Assembly: GCA_902801025.1 (NCBI GenBank)
Contig: CADCGZ010000033.1
Span: 1-44,753 of the forward strand
Origin: an uncultured bacterium
Lineage (GTDB): Bacteria > Verrucomicrobiota > Kiritimatiellia > RFP12 > UBA1067
Reading direction: 5' to 3'
DNA: 44,753 nucleotides
Shown here: positions 27,201 through 35,587 of the stretch, piece after piece
Layout of the letters: the number at the start of each line of letters is the position of its first letter
How positions within the stretch are numbered: the first letter of the stretch is position 1
Made by a program: the position numbers and the translations under genes
The notes under the pieces: generated by a model
Told to the model about the DNA's origin: nothing
What the model saw: only the letters and a program-made list of their open reading frames with translations
Database searches by the model: none

Positions 27201-30200
27201 TTGACGTCGAGTATGCCTTCGCGCGCCCGGATGCCGTAGTTGGCGACGTACGCCGGCTCGCCCTCGCTTATGCCCTTGGTGAGGTTCCACGCGAGGCGGT
27301 TGTAGCACGGCGCCTCGGTCATGCGCGGATAGGCGGTCGCGGCGGAGCGTCCGCGCAGAAGCGCGAGTTCCTCGTCGAGAAGCGACGGCACCTGGTTCGC
27401 GAAGCAGAACACCGAACTCGGCAGATTGAGCGTACTCTCCTCCATGTCGTCGAGCGTGCGCTGCGCGACGAGCGGGTTCTTCGCGTCCGAATACGCCTCC
27501 GCGCCGAGGAGCGAGTAGAACTCGCCCATGCGCGTCTGCGCCAGGAGGAGCTGCTTCGAGAGATCGACGCTCGGCGAGCCGGACGCCTGGAGCACGCTTT
27601 CGGCGCGGTTGAAGAGCGTCTGGTACAGTTCGAGAAGCCCGACCTCCGTCAGGTTGTCGTTGTTGAGCGCGACGTCGCCCTGGTAGGGGCGCCCGATCTG
27701 CTCGAGCATCGAGAACCAGGAGTCGGCCTTGTTCGAGTAGAAGTCCTCCACGCGCTGCGCGAACGGCGTTATCTCGTTCAGGACGCGCTGGAGCCACCCT
27801 TCCGCAAGCTGCTCCGGCGCCCAGTCGCTCCATCCGGTGCCGACGGTGAGCGCCGCGAGCGTTCCTTCGCGAGCGCGGTAGCGGAGCGTGTAGTAGGTGT
27901 TGACGTACTCGTCGGGCCTCGCGCCCTTCGCGCCGAGGAGGATCGAGTAGAGCCCGGCCGCGCCGCGATAATACGACCAAGGCGAGTGTTCGTAGTCGGC
28001 GGTGGAGAGAGTGCCGTCGGCCGCGGGCGTGGCGCGGCGCCACTCGAACTCGAAGTCGTCCGACGCGCTGCCGAGCGGCGTGCGGTACTGGAGCGTGAGC
28101 TCCTCGGAAAGCTTGTTCAGCGGATCCTTCAGAACAGCGATGCCGTCAATGTAGAGTTCCGGAACGACGCGCAGAACCTTCATCGAGACGGGAAGCCCCG
28201 GGCTGACCTCCTGCGGATCCGGGTTGTCGTTTTCGACGAGCGTCACCCAGCCGGCGCCCGCGCCGTTCGCGACGAGCGCGTAGTGGTCGCGCGGCAGGTA
28301 GAGCGTCGTGGGCAGACGCTCCGCGACGATGGCGGTGAAGTTCACCACGACCTCCAGATATTTGGAGAAAATCTCGTCGTCCGAACTCTCGGCCTTCCAC
28401 TCGAGCCCGGTGTATTCCTTCAGCCCGTCCTCCTCCCACCTTCCCTCAAGGTCGGTCGTGGATGCGCACATCGTCGGGCGCCAGCGGGTCTCGAGAACCT
28501 CCCAGGAGCAGGTGGTGCAGAGATACTCCGCGCCGGATATCTCCGGCATGGGACCCGTGACAAGCTGGTATTCGAGCCCGAGCTCGGTTTCGAGCGTCGA
28601 AACCTCGAAATTGACGGTGTCGAGGCTGTCGCGCCAGGCTTCGAAGGCCTTCTGCGACGGGAATGCGTACGTCTTGCGGACGGAGTAGCTGTCGGCGTTG
28701 AGCACCTCTCCCGACCTGGTCGAGGGGGTGATCTCCTCCGTCGCAAGTGAATCGATGGCCTTGTCCCAGTAGGTCTTGTGGACGTCCTCCGACGCGTCGA
28801 GGGTGCAGATCGCCTTCAGCGCCTCGCGTTCGGCGTCCGTCAGCACGTTGAGCTGCAGATACGAGCCGCCCGACTCCTTGACGACGCGGCGTCCGACGAG
28901 GCATACGCGGAACATCGGATCGGCGTTCGCGTCGATGTAGAAGCGGTCGCTGATGGACGGCGGCAGGCCGGTGAAGTAGTACTTGCCCTTGCGCAGCATC
29001 GCCGTGCCGGAAGGACCTACCTCGAAGCCGTACTCCTCCGCGAAGTTCGCGGTGATCGGCAGCTCCTCATCCGAGCACTGCACCGCCGTGGGGTCGATGA
29101 GCTCGGCCACCGTCATAAGCCCGTCCGCGGGCGACGGATAGGCGATTGTCATCGATGCGGCGTTCCAGACTTCGGGGAGTCCGTTCTCGGCCACGGTCAG
29201 CACCTGGCCGACCTTCATCGTCGGCACGCTGTTGGTGGCGGGCCACTGCGCGAGCCATGTCCACGGCGTGGACGCCGTGCCGTCCTGGATGTCCGTGGCG
29301 GACGGCGCTGGGATCTTCGTGCAGTTCATCCAGCCGACGACAGTGTCGACGGGAAGCTGGTTGTCGCCGAGCGACGGGCAGTAGAAGCCCGGCTGGAGCG
29401 GGTACGAGTAGATCGCGAGCGCCATGCCGTCGCGACGCGCCCACATCTGGTTCTTGCGGTCGATGTACGCGACCGAGGCGTCGTCGGCAGACGAGAGCGT
29501 AACGGCGATGTCGCTGTCCGTGCCCCAGCCCGGCACCTTGCCTATCGGCCCAGGAGGCAGCATCAGGTTGCCGACCGTCACCATCCTCGTGAAATCGCGG
29601 TGCGCCGTGTTCGCTTCAACGACGCGGTAGGCCTGCATCGCGCCCTTGCCGTTGCGCGCATACATGACCATGACGACCGGATCGGAGAGTCCGTACTGGT
29701 TGAAGTCGTTTCTGAGCGCCCAGACGATGTATTCGCTTCCGTTCGCCTCGAGGAACGCGTGCTCCTCGTTGGGGTTGAAGCCGACCGCGCCCTGGACGTT
29801 CTGGTAGTAGATTTCGGGCGAGACGTCGCCTTCCGCTGCTAGGGTCAGGCTGAACGCCTTGGGCGAGCCCATGCCGAGCACGGCGCAGTTCTTGCCGCGA
29901 AGCGTGTTGCCCTTTGCGTCGAGAGCGGTGCGCACGGTTCCGTCGGTGCCGAGCGTCGCGAGATCGTCGTCGCCGAAGCTGAAGTTGAAGATCACGTCGT
30001 TTTCCGACTCCGGTGCCTGCGCATCGCCGTACCAGAGCCCGATGGCGTCGAGCGCGACGTATGTCGCCGACACGCCGCTCTCGCCCTCAACCGCGCCGAT
30101 CGTAGCCGAGACGCCGCGCCCCATCGCCGACGCGGGGACGTTCACCGCGACGAAGTTCCACGCGCCCGCCGTGACGGTCGTGGACTTCTCGCCGGAACCA

Positions 30201-32368
30201 GTCGCAGAGCACACCACCTGCCAGCCGTCCTCGCCGGCGCGCTCGAGACGCGCCTCCACGACGGCGGCGGAAGACTGCTTGTCGCCGAAGGCGAACCGGA
30301 CGAGGCGGCCGGGCGTCGCCGGTTCGTCCGTCGGAACGAAGAGCGCGAAGCCGGCGGTCACTTTCTCGGCCGTCGCGGAAACTGTCGCGCCGCCGACGTT
30401 CACGGACGCGGTCGAACCCTCCTCTTCAAGCAGCAGCGAGCGTCCGCTGCACGCGACCATCGAAGGATCGGCCGAGCCGAGCCCAGAGGAGAGCGCGATT
30501 TCGGGCAGAAGGCCGTCCGTCATCGTCGACTCCCAGTTCGCGCGGTAGTTCTGCACGAGGGCGGGGTAGGTGACGGGCTCGGGCATGCGAGCGTCCTGGA
30601 AGTTCGCGCGCCACCAAACCTGTATCTTGCCTTCGTCCGCGTTCACGGCATAGATCGAGGACTGGAGATCGGCGTAGGGATCTTCCTCGTCCGGCAAGCC
30701 GTCAATGTCGATGTCGAGCGCTCCGGAAAGATCGGGGATGATCGAAGTGCCCACCGGGGAGTGGTAGAGGCGCGGGTTCCAGTTGCGGCCGGGCGACTCC
30801 GGCTCGTAGATGTAGCCCGCGAGCTTGTCGTCCACGCGCTCGGACATCGTGCGCGCGTCCGGCCCGGCCTCGATGCCGAGGCGGGGCGTAATCTCCATGC
30901 CGACGGGCCAGTCGATCGTCCAGGGCGTCGCCACGGTCTTGGAGCGGTAGTCGGTCAACTCCACCGGCATGTACCACGGGCAGCCGGACCCGATGCTGTT
31001 CACGAGGCGGATGAGTATCTTGCCGCCGTTGCCGCCGCGGAGCGAGACCTCGCCCGCCTGGCTGACGGACGCCGAAACGTCTGCGGGCATGCGGAACATC
31101 GTGCTGGCCTGGTAGTTGGTCGGCACCATGAACGGGCATCCCGGCGTCGCGTCCGCAGGCGCGACGACTACGCGGATCGGATTCTCCGGCCAGCTTATGA
31201 GATAGTTGTCGTGCTCGAAGTTCCACTTCGTCTTCATCGGGTCGGACGTCTGCCAGTAGATGTCGGCCTTCCACGGCTCGGATATTCCGGACGAACTTGT
31301 CGTAATGTCCGTCGGCGCGATGGCGAAGACCTTGCCGTGGTCCGGATCCGTCAACTCCTCGCCCGACGCGGCCTTGTACTGCTCGAGATACGGAGAATAG
31401 GGGTCGTCGGATTCCTTCGCAAGACCGGCTACGACGACGGCGTGGAGGTTGGCCGTGTCATACCCGCCGCCCGCCGGCGTCAGCGCGTCGCCCACTCCGG
31501 CGTACAGCGTGTTGACAACGGGAGGACACACCTCGACGACGATGTGCGCGACCATGTGGTCCTTCGTCTCGGTGTCGTAGTACGCAAGCACGAACTGACC
31601 CTGCGGGCAGCGCTTGACCGTTCCCGTCTTCTCGTCGGCCGTGTAGCGGAACGTCAGCATCTTCGAGACGGACGGGTTGTAGTCGAGTCCGTAAACGACG
31701 TTCGACACGCCGCCCGCCTTCTCCTGCCACTCGGTCGAAAGCAGGCTGCTGCTGCCGAAGAACCTGACGAACTTGCCGGAGAGGTCGATGTACGCCGCCG
31801 TGTTCGCCTCCTCCGCGCGCGTCGCGAAGATCCTGTACGGACGCGAGGACGACGTCGCGCCGATCTTGTACGTCTGCTCTTCCTGCGTGCCGTTCTTCAG
31901 TACCCACGTCACCGTCATGGCGCCGCTCGAGGTGAAGAGCACGCGCTCCAGCGGATTCGTCGTTCCGTTGTTGAAGAGGATTCGGCCTTCGGACGCGATG
32001 GCGGAGTTCGCCGCGATCGTCGCCTGCCAGTCGATGGTGTCGTCCGACGGCATGTTCGTGCAGAACTCGCCGATCTTAGCGTCCGGCTTCTGCTCCGAGA
32101 GCGTGCGCCCGACCGTCCACGCGGCGAGCGTCCAGGAAACCTGCGTGTCCTTCGTGGACGTCGCGGTGACCTTCTCCTCGGACAGCACGGGCGCGCACGC
32201 GGCGGAAATCGGATATGCCACGCCCGGCTGCGAATAGCCGCTTGTGGCCGAAGTGGCGCCGTAGACGGGCAGACCCACTTCGCCGAGCCCGACGTTCGTA
32301 TCCTCCGGAGCCGCCGCGAAAACGCCGCCGGAAAGGAATGCCAAGGCAAACACCAGATAATTTCTCAT
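24218..32368 (-). CDS. Giant secreted protein of 2716 residues, function unknown
   Basis: A Sec signal peptide (about residues 1-18, ending GGVFAA) starts the protein. The first 1500 residues are beta-rich with several jelly-roll-like blocks. An acidic calcium-type motif, DIDIDGLPDEEDPYADL, lies near residue 555. Residues about 1500-2000 become helical and aromatic. Residues 2000-2500 contain long helices and one hydrophobic stretch around 2200-2260 rich in Ala and Gly. The C terminus is again beta-rich (FFGKTLQGGESQFS, IYLVPVGNDYMRAPAG, LVGRSVWNDKWLIVIP). The mixed helical bundle and beta end recalls large toxins or adhesins, but I recognise no named family. It starts two bases before the stop of the upstream adhesin gene and overlaps the chaperone gene. 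Confidence 0.75.
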   Translation of the reverse strand: MRNYLVFALAFLSGGVFAAAPEDTNVGLGEVGLPVYGATSATSGYSQPGVAYPISAACAPVLSEEKVTATSTKDTQVSWTLAAWTVGRTLSEQKPDAKIGEFCTNMPSDDTIDWQATIAANSAIASEGRILFNNGTTNPLERVLFTSSGAMTVTWVLKNGTQEEQTYKIGATSSSRPYRIFATRAEEANTAAYIDLSGKFVRFFGSSSLLSTEWQEKAGGVSNVVYGLDYNPSVSKMLTFRYTADEKTGTVKRCPQGQFVLAYYDTETKDHMVAHIVVEVCPPVVNTLYAGVGDALTPAGGGYDTANLHAVVVAGLAKESDDPYSPYLEQYKAASGEELTDPDHGKVFAIAPTDITTSSSGISEPWKADIYWQTSDPMKTKWNFEHDNYLISWPENPIRVVVAPADATPGCPFMVPTNYQASTMFRMPADVSASVSQAGEVSLRGGNGGKILIRLVNSIGSGCPWYMPVELTDYRSKTVATPWTIDWPVGMEITPRLGIEAGPDARTMSERVDDKLAGYIYEPESPGRNWNPRLYHSPVGTSIIPDLSGALDIDIDGLPDEEDPYADLQSSIYAVNADEGKIQVWWRANFQDARMPEPVTYPALVQNYRANWESTMTDGLLPEIALSSGLGSADPSMVACSGRSLLLEEEGSTASVNVGGATVSATAEKVTAGFALFVPTDEPATPGRLVRFAFGDKQSSAAVVEARLERAGEDGWQVVCSATGSGEKSTTVTAGAWNFVAVNVPASAMGRGVSATIGAVEGESGVSATYVALDAIGLWYGDAQAPESENDVIFNFSFGDDDLATLGTDGTVRTALDAKGNTLRGKNCAVLGMGSPKAFSLTLAAEGDVSPEIYYQNVQGAVGFNPNEEHAFLEANGSEYIVWALRNDFNQYGLSDPVVMVMYARNGKGAMQAYRVVEANTAHRDFTRMVTVGNLMLPPGPIGKVPGWGTDSDIAVTLSSADDASVAYIDRKNQMWARRDGMALAIYSYPLQPGFYCPSLGDNQLPVDTVVGWMNCTKIPAPSATDIQDGTASTPWTWLAQWPATNSVPTMKVGQVLTVAENGLPEVWNAASMTIAYPSPADGLMTVAELIDPTAVQCSDEELPITANFAEEYGFEVGPSGTAMLRKGKYYFTGLPPSISDRFYIDANADPMFRVCLVGRRVVKESGGSYLQLNVLTDAEREALKAICTLDASEDVHKTYWDKAIDSLATEEITPSTRSGEVLNADSYSVRKTYAFPSQKAFEAWRDSLDTVNFEVSTLETELGLEYQLVTGPMPEISGAEYLCTTCSWEVLETRWRPTMCASTTDLEGRWEEDGLKEYTGLEWKAESSDDEIFSKYLEVVVNFTAIVAERLPTTLYLPRDHYALVANGAGAGWVTLVENDNPDPQEVSPGLPVSMKVLRVVPELYIDGIAVLKDPLNKLSEELTLQYRTPLGSASDDFEFEWRRATPAADGTLSTADYEHSPWSYYRGAAGLYSILLGAKGARPDEYVNTYYTLRYRAREGTLAALTVGTGWSDWAPEQLAEGWLQRVLNEITPFAQRVEDFYSNKADSWFSMLEQIGRPYQGDVALNNDNLTEVGLLELYQTLFNRAESVLQASGSPSVDLSKQLLLAQTRMGEFYSLLGAEAYSDAKNPLVAQRTLDDMEESTLNLPSSVFCFANQVPSLLDEELALLRGRSAATAYPRMTEAPCYNRLAWNLTKGISEGEPAYVANYGIRAREGILDVNCAAAQYPQGHGDAWGHYLSVLSGYYRLLRNPLFDWTAAMGEMLMDQKLANVDYQDEEKFADAVAKLAQIGLDAMDLTVRKQYRDNDGVAGGYRDSNQEQAFGYGEWATRTGMMAAYGWMTVNALLPTNDAPYKAFTDKGIMKIDRKTAAQLPVICDAVRSVENRLAATEAGLNPLGLSDNTIPFDIDPDRLDEKDSHFEQILERAERALANCKTALDYANLYGNRIVQLSKEETDLIDEIAEQELSYNNQLIAIYGTPFAGDIGPGGTYPQGYEGPDLYNYNYMDLEPFGLEELVTQFTNSWTLLWGNALGFCDMKISRDEKGKIYLQGIDLGVKVDDIGSADDIGMVASYLPDSLRRLLAGNEKFELPIEYSLEYTVSEGGIRAKPLYVTGNRATEGSIQAAYREYLLAYKDVQNAIFEVDLKRMAMDLVWSELKLKLGKDLPLMISKAAVSEVGLGVAILFKDLAIDTAKDSYEHIYKMNTLTAAAIPAVVGAGTTVISDPRAVAGAATMAGLVGGLSAAKAAVDAAEASKTGLEVGKGLLDIVLGLWDTANTIADSIIELRDQMLMAALEFDVAAMCVAEKFGALANAEAAYRAEVYKGEMLQDERAAWRRKIANKATARRYLDMYNRVERNAALAKYSTAFDTAQRYVWELAKVYDYETGLLSTDPQSGKKFLAEIIATRSLGEEGVTIDSATTDGGLYDIVHRMKENWNVLKGRYGINNPDKPEKWFSLRYELFRIKPDASGDDAWRRELRKYWVDDIRSNSDFVRYCQPLESNAVVVKEPGLIIPFSTSINNAENFFGKTLQGGESQFSSADYATKIAAVGVDFDGYDDLTTQTTSGLAVEPNIYLVPVGNDYMRAPAGNSRKLVKWSVVDQVLPLPYKIGSSQLDDDFWISSFSGLDGTSDSVATIRRHSTLRVGDDFKSTRLVGRSVWNDKWLIVIPASSLNADRTRALETFINGVGDIKIGIRAYSFFMSEQRRELRRWNSWKH

Positions 32369-32369
32369 C

Positions 32370-35300
32370 TTACTTTCCCTCCTTTCCGATGAACGGGAAG
32401 AAAGTCACCTTCACCCCGTCCGGCTCCGAAGCGGGCGCCCTTACCCAATCCCCTTTGCGGCAGTACTGTATGACGCCGGGGATGCGCAGGCCGCGCGAGC
32501 CCAACTTGCTGCTCGAAACGAGCGCGATGCCGTCCGCCGGAGCCTCTTTGAGCTTCTGCCCGCGCAGCACGTTGGCGACCTCGCCGAGGTCTGTCCTGCC
32601 GTTCGAGAAGACTTTGACGCCGTCGCCGCGCAGGAGGGTCAGCGTCTCCTTGTCGCCTACTACGACCGGCGAGACCTCCACAGGGCCAGCGCCGGGAGCC
32701 GTCACCGCGCCGTAGACCTCAAGCTGCGAAACCGACACGTCGTTCGCCGCAAGCGCGTTTTCCGTAAGGAGATTTCCGATGCGGATGTCCTTGCTGGCGG
32801 CCTCCGCGACAAGCGCGCGGTTGACCGCGGCGACAGGCCTGAGCGCACGGCGCGGCGTCAGTTCGATCCTGCTGTCGCCGATCGCGACGCCCACGTGCGT
32901 GACGCTTCCCGTCGCGATGAGTTCCGCGAGCGTATCGTCGCCGAACGCCGCCACGAAGCTGCCGTCTTTGTTGACCGTCACCGGCTGGTCTTTGGCTTCC
33001 CAGAGCGGCGTCTCGGCCGATTCGCCGTCATATACCCTGAAATGCATCTTCTTTTCGTATTTGTCTTCGCTTACGGCCGGCTCGTCCTTCCCAAGCTTCG
33101 TCAGCTGCCCGCGGTAGACGAGCCTCGCGACGCTGCCCGCCGGACGCTGCCACTGGGCGCGGAGCGTCGCCTTGGGCGTCAGACCCGACAGAACACCCGG
33201 AACGAGCGTGCCGCTTGCGTCAAAGACCTGCACTCCGCTCTCCGTGAAGTAGCCGAGAAAGACGAATTCGCCCAATCTCTGCGCGACAGGCGCCTTAGCC
33301 GTTCCGTTTTCCGTGTAGATGGCCGAGCCCACGGTCCCGCCCTCTGAAACAAAGGTAAAGGTGTACGTCTGCACCCACCTGGCCTGGAGCGTCGTATCCT
33401 CGATGGTCTGCCAGACGGGATAGACGGGGTTGAGGTTCTCGTCGTAGATTTTCGTCCCGCCTGCCGTATAGTAGCCCTGAAAGACACAGTCGGTTTTTGG
33501 AGCGGGGGCGGGGGCGGCCGGCGGAGCGAGCATCAGAGTTGCCTGCGCCGTGCCGACGGAAGTTCCGTCCGACATGAACGTGACGGTGACCGGAGCGGCC
33601 GGCGCATCCTCGGCGCTTAGTGCCGCCGGTTGCTCTGCCGTGCGCGCGCTCGCTCCGCCGTTGCCGCCTAAGCCTCCATTGGCCGTGCCGTAGTATGTAT
33701 TCCCTTGCCGTTCCCCTCCACTGGAACCAGCGTTGCCATTGCCTACGGCACCGTTGCCGCCAGCGCCGCCCTGGCCCCAGGCGACTTTGGAGAAATCAGT
33801 GCTATCATCCTCGACGGTCGTGCCGCCCGCGCCGCCGCCGCCGCCACCACCACCGCCAGCGCCGCCGCCGCCGATGCCGTATTGCGCGCTTTGTCCGCGT
33901 GCGCCTCCACCGCCGCCACCACCACCACCAGCGACATAAGCGTCCGACCAACCTGAGCCTTCATCTGTGTCTTTAGCACCGTTTGCTCCGCCAGAGCCAT
34001 CGGATGTTGCCGCTGCTCCCGCCGTTGCCTGGACGGTGACATTGCCTAGAATGACAACCTTGCCCATGCCGCTACCGTTCGTTCCTGCTTCGCCATCGTG
34101 CCCATTGTCGCCATCGCCAGTGAAACTGCTGGAAGTGCATTCTAGAAATGTGTCTCCTCCACCATAAGTGCCGCCCGCGCCTCCGTTGCCACCTCTGCCG
34201 CCTATCGCAGGAGCGCCGCCACCGCCGCCGTCGCCGCCATAGCCGCCGACGCCGCCCCTGCCCTCTTTGTAGTAGATATGGAGCATACCGAAACCGCCGT
34301 CGTAGCCGGCACGGCCGTTCCCAGCCGCACCGCCCGTCGCTATCAGCGTGCCTTCACCTACGATGTAGAGCGTAGAACTTTCGGGTACGCAAATTGCGGG
34401 TCCGGCGCCCTTCGTTCCGCTCGCGTATCCGCCGCCCACCGTCAACGTTGCCCCGCTCTTGATGTTGATGATCGCGCTCGCGCCGTCCGCGACGGCAATC
34501 GGGCTGATGCCGTCCTCGCCTTCGAGAGTCTCGCTGCTAGCGACAGTGTATATCTCTCCGTCGGAAAGCACCCCCGGCCCTTCGAAGACTTTAAGCATGG
34601 CCTTGCCGTTTGACACGGTCCACTTTTCGCCCAGAGCCGCGGCAATCGCCGTTGCCGTCATTGAAGATGCGTCGTCGCCCTGGATTTCACCGAGCGATGC
34701 CGTGTAGTAGCTGCAATTCATCGTCACGGTATCGCTCTGATGCCTGGCAAACGTCGAAGAACCCGTCTTTTCCGACACGACGACCTTCTCGGGGGCGAAC
34801 AAAGAATTGCTGACTCTGAGCCTCGTCGAATTGAAATTGAAGCCGACGAAACCGGCGATGTTTATTCCGCTCACGCACACTAACCCCCCGTCGAAAAGAC
34901 AATCGTTTATGAGGACGTCCTGCGAACTCCAGTACGTCCTGCCGATAAAGCCGCCGAATGTCGCATCGCCGCTTACGGAGCTCGTGATTTCCACGGACGA
35001 ACGGCAGCGCGATATGGTAGCGCCGCTGGGACGCACTTCGCCAATCAATCCGGAGGCGAACTGACGGTCCGTGACGATAGCTCCATCCGTATGCAGATTG
35101 GAAATCATCGCTCCGGAAACCCAGCCGAACGGTGCGAGACATTCGACGCCGGAAGAACTCCAGTTCAAGGTCAGCGTATAGCCGTTGCCGTCGAACGAAC
35201 CGGCGAACGCATGCGAGGAGTCATCGCCAACGCGCGGGGATTCCTGCGTAAGTGTCACGTCGGCGGTCATCACCGCGCCGAGCGTCGTCTCGCCGTTGTT

Positions 35301-35489
35301 CACGCGATTGGCGAACGCGGCCCAGTCGGCGGCGGTCGCGATTTCCACCGTTTCCGCAAGAGTCGTCTGCGCACAGAGCGCGGCGGCCGTCGCGATCATT
35401 GCCACGCTGACGCGAGTTGAAAAGTTGAAAAGTTGAAAAGTTGAAAAGCAACTTCTCAAAGTTTCAGAGAACTTTCGTGCAAGGCTCAT
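32370..35489 (-). CDS. Glycine-rich surface adhesin with GLUG and Listeria-Bacteroides repeats
   Basis: About 1039 residues. A signal peptide includes repeat-derived residues CFSTFQLFNFST at its start. GLUG-like repeats follow (FAGSFDGNGYTLTLNW, then LIGEVRPSGATISRC and FGGFIGR; about residues 80-190). A very glycine-rich region (about 390-615) has runs of eight or nine Gly. Two Listeria-Bacteroides (Flg_new) repeats follow at 633-780, each ending in L-x-A-R/Q-W. The C-terminal domain opens with ARLVYRGQLTKLG and is shared with the 271-residue protein encoded at 38990-39805. I chose ATG 35489 because GGGAGGG lies seven bases upstream; the in-frame start at 35534 lacks such a site. It is probably exposed on the surface. 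Confidence 0.72.
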   Translation of the reverse strand: MSLARKFSETLRSCFSTFQLFNFSTRVSVAMIATAAALCAQTTLAETVEIATAADWAAFANRVNNGETTLGAVMTADVTLTQESPRVGDDSSHAFAGSFDGNGYTLTLNWSSSGVECLAPFGWVSGAMISNLHTDGAIVTDRQFASGLIGEVRPSGATISRCRSSVEITSSVSGDATFGGFIGRTYWSSQDVLINDCLFDGGLVCVSGINIAGFVGFNFNSTRLRVSNSLFAPEKVVVSEKTGSSTFARHQSDTVTMNCSYYTASLGEIQGDDASSMTATAIAAALGEKWTVSNGKAMLKVFEGPGVLSDGEIYTVASSETLEGEDGISPIAVADGASAIINIKSGATLTVGGGYASGTKGAGPAICVPESSTLYIVGEGTLIATGGAAGNGRAGYDGGFGMLHIYYKEGRGGVGGYGGDGGGGGAPAIGGRGGNGGAGGTYGGGDTFLECTSSSFTGDGDNGHDGEAGTNGSGMGKVVILGNVTVQATAGAAATSDGSGGANGAKDTDEGSGWSDAYVAGGGGGGGGGARGQSAQYGIGGGGAGGGGGGGGGAGGTTVEDDSTDFSKVAWGQGGAGGNGAVGNGNAGSSGGERQGNTYYGTANGGLGGNGGASARTAEQPAALSAEDAPAAPVTVTFMSDGTSVGTAQATLMLAPPAAPAPAPKTDCVFQGYYTAGGTKIYDENLNPVYPVWQTIEDTTLQARWVQTYTFTFVSEGGTVGSAIYTENGTAKAPVAQRLGEFVFLGYFTESGVQVFDASGTLVPGVLSGLTPKATLRAQWQRPAGSVARLVYRGQLTKLGKDEPAVSEDKYEKKMHFRVYDGESAETPLWEAKDQPVTVNKDGSFVAAFGDDTLAELIATGSVTHVGVAIGDSRIELTPRRALRPVAAVNRALVAEAASKDIRIGNLLTENALAANDVSVSQLEVYGAVTAPGAGPVEVSPVVVGDKETLTLLRGDGVKVFSNGRTDLGEVANVLRGQKLKEAPADGIALVSSSKLGSRGLRIPGVIQYCRKGDWVRAPASEPDGVKVTFFPFIGKEGK
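33822..33936. repeat. GGN-type trinucleotide runs encoding polyglycine
   Basis: Two dense blocks of GCC/ACC triplets on the plus strand, near 33822-33873 and 33900-33936, encode glycine runs of the adhesin on the minus strand. They are prone to copy-number change. Confidence 0.7.
35416..35447. repeat. Four perfect GTTGAAAA units (left arm of inverted pair)
   Basis: Four identical 8-base units in a row. On the coding (minus) strand they read TTTTCAAC and encode part of the adhesin signal peptide. They are the inverted counterpart of the block at 35538-35585. Confidence 0.9.
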
Positions 35490-35537
35490 TGATTTGCCCT
35501 CCCTGTGAAATTTATCATGATTCTCGAAATTCATAAC

Positions 35538-35585
35538 TTTTCAACCTTTCAACTTTTCAACCGTTCAACTTTTCAACCGTTCAAC
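35538..35585. repeat. Six TTTTCAAC-type units (right arm of inverted pair)
   Basis: Six 8-base units, each ending in TTCAAC (variants TTTTCAAC, CTTTCAAC, CGTTCAAC). They fill the gap between the two adhesin genes. They are in opposite orientation to the four units at 35416-35447, so a transcript could pair the two blocks over roughly 32 bases. Confidence 0.88.
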
Positions 35586-35587
35586 CC

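Noticed and set aside
26609..28750. Plus-strand open frame of 713 codons
   Set aside because: It is fully antisense to the giant secreted-protein gene. It is Arg/Val/Asp-rich low-information sequence with no domain or start signal.
30761..32392. Plus-strand open frame of 543 codons
   Set aside because: It is antisense to the 5' part of the giant gene. Its composition is typical of a shadow frame.
35416..35585. Possible CRISPR array
   Set aside because: The 8-base units are directly adjacent without spacers, occur in opposite orientations, and no cas genes are near.
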